From Hymenobacter siberiensis (lineage in GTDB: Bacteria > Bacteroidota > Bacteroidia > Cytophagales > Hymenobacteraceae), in NCBI RefSeq assembly GCF_018967845.1, contig NZ_JAHLZZ010000001.1, positions 868,001 to 932,000 on the forward strand: a DNA stretch of 64,000 bases, written 5' to 3'. Below, one piece after another: positions 63,201 to 64,000 of this stretch. Position 1 is the stretch's first letter. Each line of letters begins with the position of its first letter. The translations under genes and the position numbers were made by a program. The notes under the pieces are model-generated. The model ran no database searches. It was not told the DNA's origin and worked only from the letters and a program-made list of their open reading frames with translations.

Positions 63201-64000
63201 ATGCGTTTTTCTAACTATCTGATTGTTTCGGCACTGGCTTTGGTGAGCCTGGCCGGCTGTAGCCCCGACAAGGAGGTGACCGTGGCCCCATCGTCCGACA
63301 ATAACAACGTGTTTGTGCTCAACGAAGGCGCTTATTCCTCCACTGGCACGGGTACGGTCACGTTGTTTAACAAAAGCACCAAGGCCGTAACCCCCGACTT
63401 GTTCGCGAGCGTGAACGGTGCGGGCCGCCGCCTGGGCAACGTGGTGCAGAGCATGGCCGTGCGCGACAAGCGCGGCTACATCGTGGTGAACGGGGCCAAT
63501 AAAGTGGAAGTGGTGTCGCTGCCCGATTTTAAGTCGGTGGGCGTTATTACCGGGTTGAGAAATCCGCGCTACTTCCTGCCCATCAGCACCAGCCGCGCTT
63601 ACGTGACGCAGTGGGGCAACTACAGCACGGTGCGGCCCGGCATCAAAATCGTGGATTTGATTACCAATAGCGTGGTCGATAGCATTGCCACCGGCGCCAC
63701 GCCGGAGCGCCTGACTGTGGCTGGCGGCAAGGTATTCGTGGCCAACTCGGGCGACAACACTGTCACCGTCATCGACCCCACCACCAACCGCGTCACCAAT
63801 ACCCTGACCGTAGGCGATGCCCCCAATAGCTTCGCGCTCGATAAAAACAACCGCCTGTGGGTGCTCTGCGGCGGGTTCATAGCCTACAACGCCAACTACA
63901 CCGTCGACTACGCGGCCACTACGCCGGGCAAGCTCGTCGGCCTCGACCCGGCCAATCCTGCGGTGGGGGCCACCTCGCGTACATTTGCCAGCAACCGCTA
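63201..64000 (+). CDS. BtuG-like surface beta-propeller lipoprotein, 3' partial
   Basis: The ORF runs off the window. It begins with a lipoprotein signal (MRFSNYLIVSALALVSLAGC, Cys 20) and continues as a YVTN/DUF5074-type beta-propeller (NNVFVLNEGAYSSTGTGTVTLFN, GNVVQSMAVRDKRGYIVVNGANKVEVV, TPERLTVAGGKVFVANSGDNTVTVIDPTTNRV). In Bacteroides, BtuG is a surface lipoprotein propeller that captures B12 and caps BtuB. The gene order (riboswitch, BtuB-like, lipoprotein propeller) matches that, so this is probably a cobalamin-binding BtuG-type protein. The gap to btuB is 42 bases, consistent with an operon. Confidence 0.8.
   Translation, partial: MRFSNYLIVSALALVSLAGCSPDKEVTVAPSSDNNNVFVLNEGAYSSTGTGTVTLFNKSTKAVTPDLFASVNGAGRRLGNVVQSMAVRDKRGYIVVNGANKVEVVSLPDFKSVGVITGLRNPRYFLPISTSRAYVTQWGNYSTVRPGIKIVDLITNSVVDSIATGATPERLTVAGGKVFVANSGDNTVTVIDPTTNRVTNTLTVGDAPNSFALDKNNRLWVLCGGFIAYNANYTVDYAATTPGKLVGLDPANPAVGATSRTFASNR

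Overview
The window is high-GC DNA (roughly 63-66% by eye) from a bacterium of the phylum Bacteroidota, most likely Hymenobacter or a close relative. This is inferred from several features. At least six proteins carry the C-terminal domains used by the type IX secretion system (T9SS). Outer-membrane proteins are of the TonB-dependent and CarboxypepD_reg type. Promoter-like sites match the Bacteroidota -7 motif TAnnTTTG, often almost touching the start codon. Ribosome binding sites are not evident. No rRNA, tRNA or CRISPR array was found, and most of the window is ordinary chromosome with mobile or repetitive insertions.

Layout. 1-3.9 kb: end of a membrane-anchored endonuclease/exonuclease/phosphatase protein, cysS, and an M28 peptidase lipoprotein. 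3.9-11.8 kb: a giant FG-GAP surface lipoprotein, a decayed DUF885 gene, an LD-carboxypeptidase and a T9SS-exported esterase. 11.9-17.1 kb (minus strand): a methionine operon reading promoter, SAM-I riboswitch, cysteine-rich leader peptide, structured leader, peroxiredoxin-like gene, metY, metX, hom. 17.2-23.7 kb: a LysM protein, a small lipoprotein, an IS4-family element, a flippase-like membrane protein and a TonB-dependent receptor. 24.0-32.8 kb: dxs, a low-GC ATPase/nuclease-like pair (possible defence module), a transaldolase-phosphoglucose isomerase fusion, a LacI-type regulator and an alpha/beta hydrolase. 33.2-41.5 kb: a DUF1501/DUF1800 pair, a frameshifted retropepsin-like gene, a lamin-tail surface protein and asd. 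41.6-47.5 kb: an outer-membrane-like protein, a second copy of the IS4-family element, a DNA glycosylase, a GNAT acetyltransferase and a secreted sugar dehydrogenase. 47.6-56.9 kb: two large T9SS cargo proteins separated by an AT-rich patch holding a MITE and an IS5-family element. 57.0-60.6 kb: a CDF metal exporter, an NRAMP importer with a DtxR/MntR-like operator, and a putative outer-membrane transporter. 60.7-64.0 kb: a cobalamin riboswitch, a BtuB-like receptor and the start of a BtuG-like surface beta-propeller lipoprotein.

How the genes work together. hom, metX and metY (with asd elsewhere in the window) convert aspartate semialdehyde towards homocysteine. The leader architecture suggests this pathway is gated by both S-adenosylmethionine and cysteine supply. 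The B12 riboswitch unit is a complete capture-and-import module, and B12 also links to methionine synthesis. The CDF/NRAMP pair suggests metal homeostasis.

The most notable points are the tandem SAM-I riboswitch plus poly-cysteine leader ORF, the low-GC ATPase/PD-(D/E)XK-like pair, palindromic elements inserted in frame inside coding genes including cysS, and the many families of short palindromic repeats, one of which has been split by an insertion sequence.
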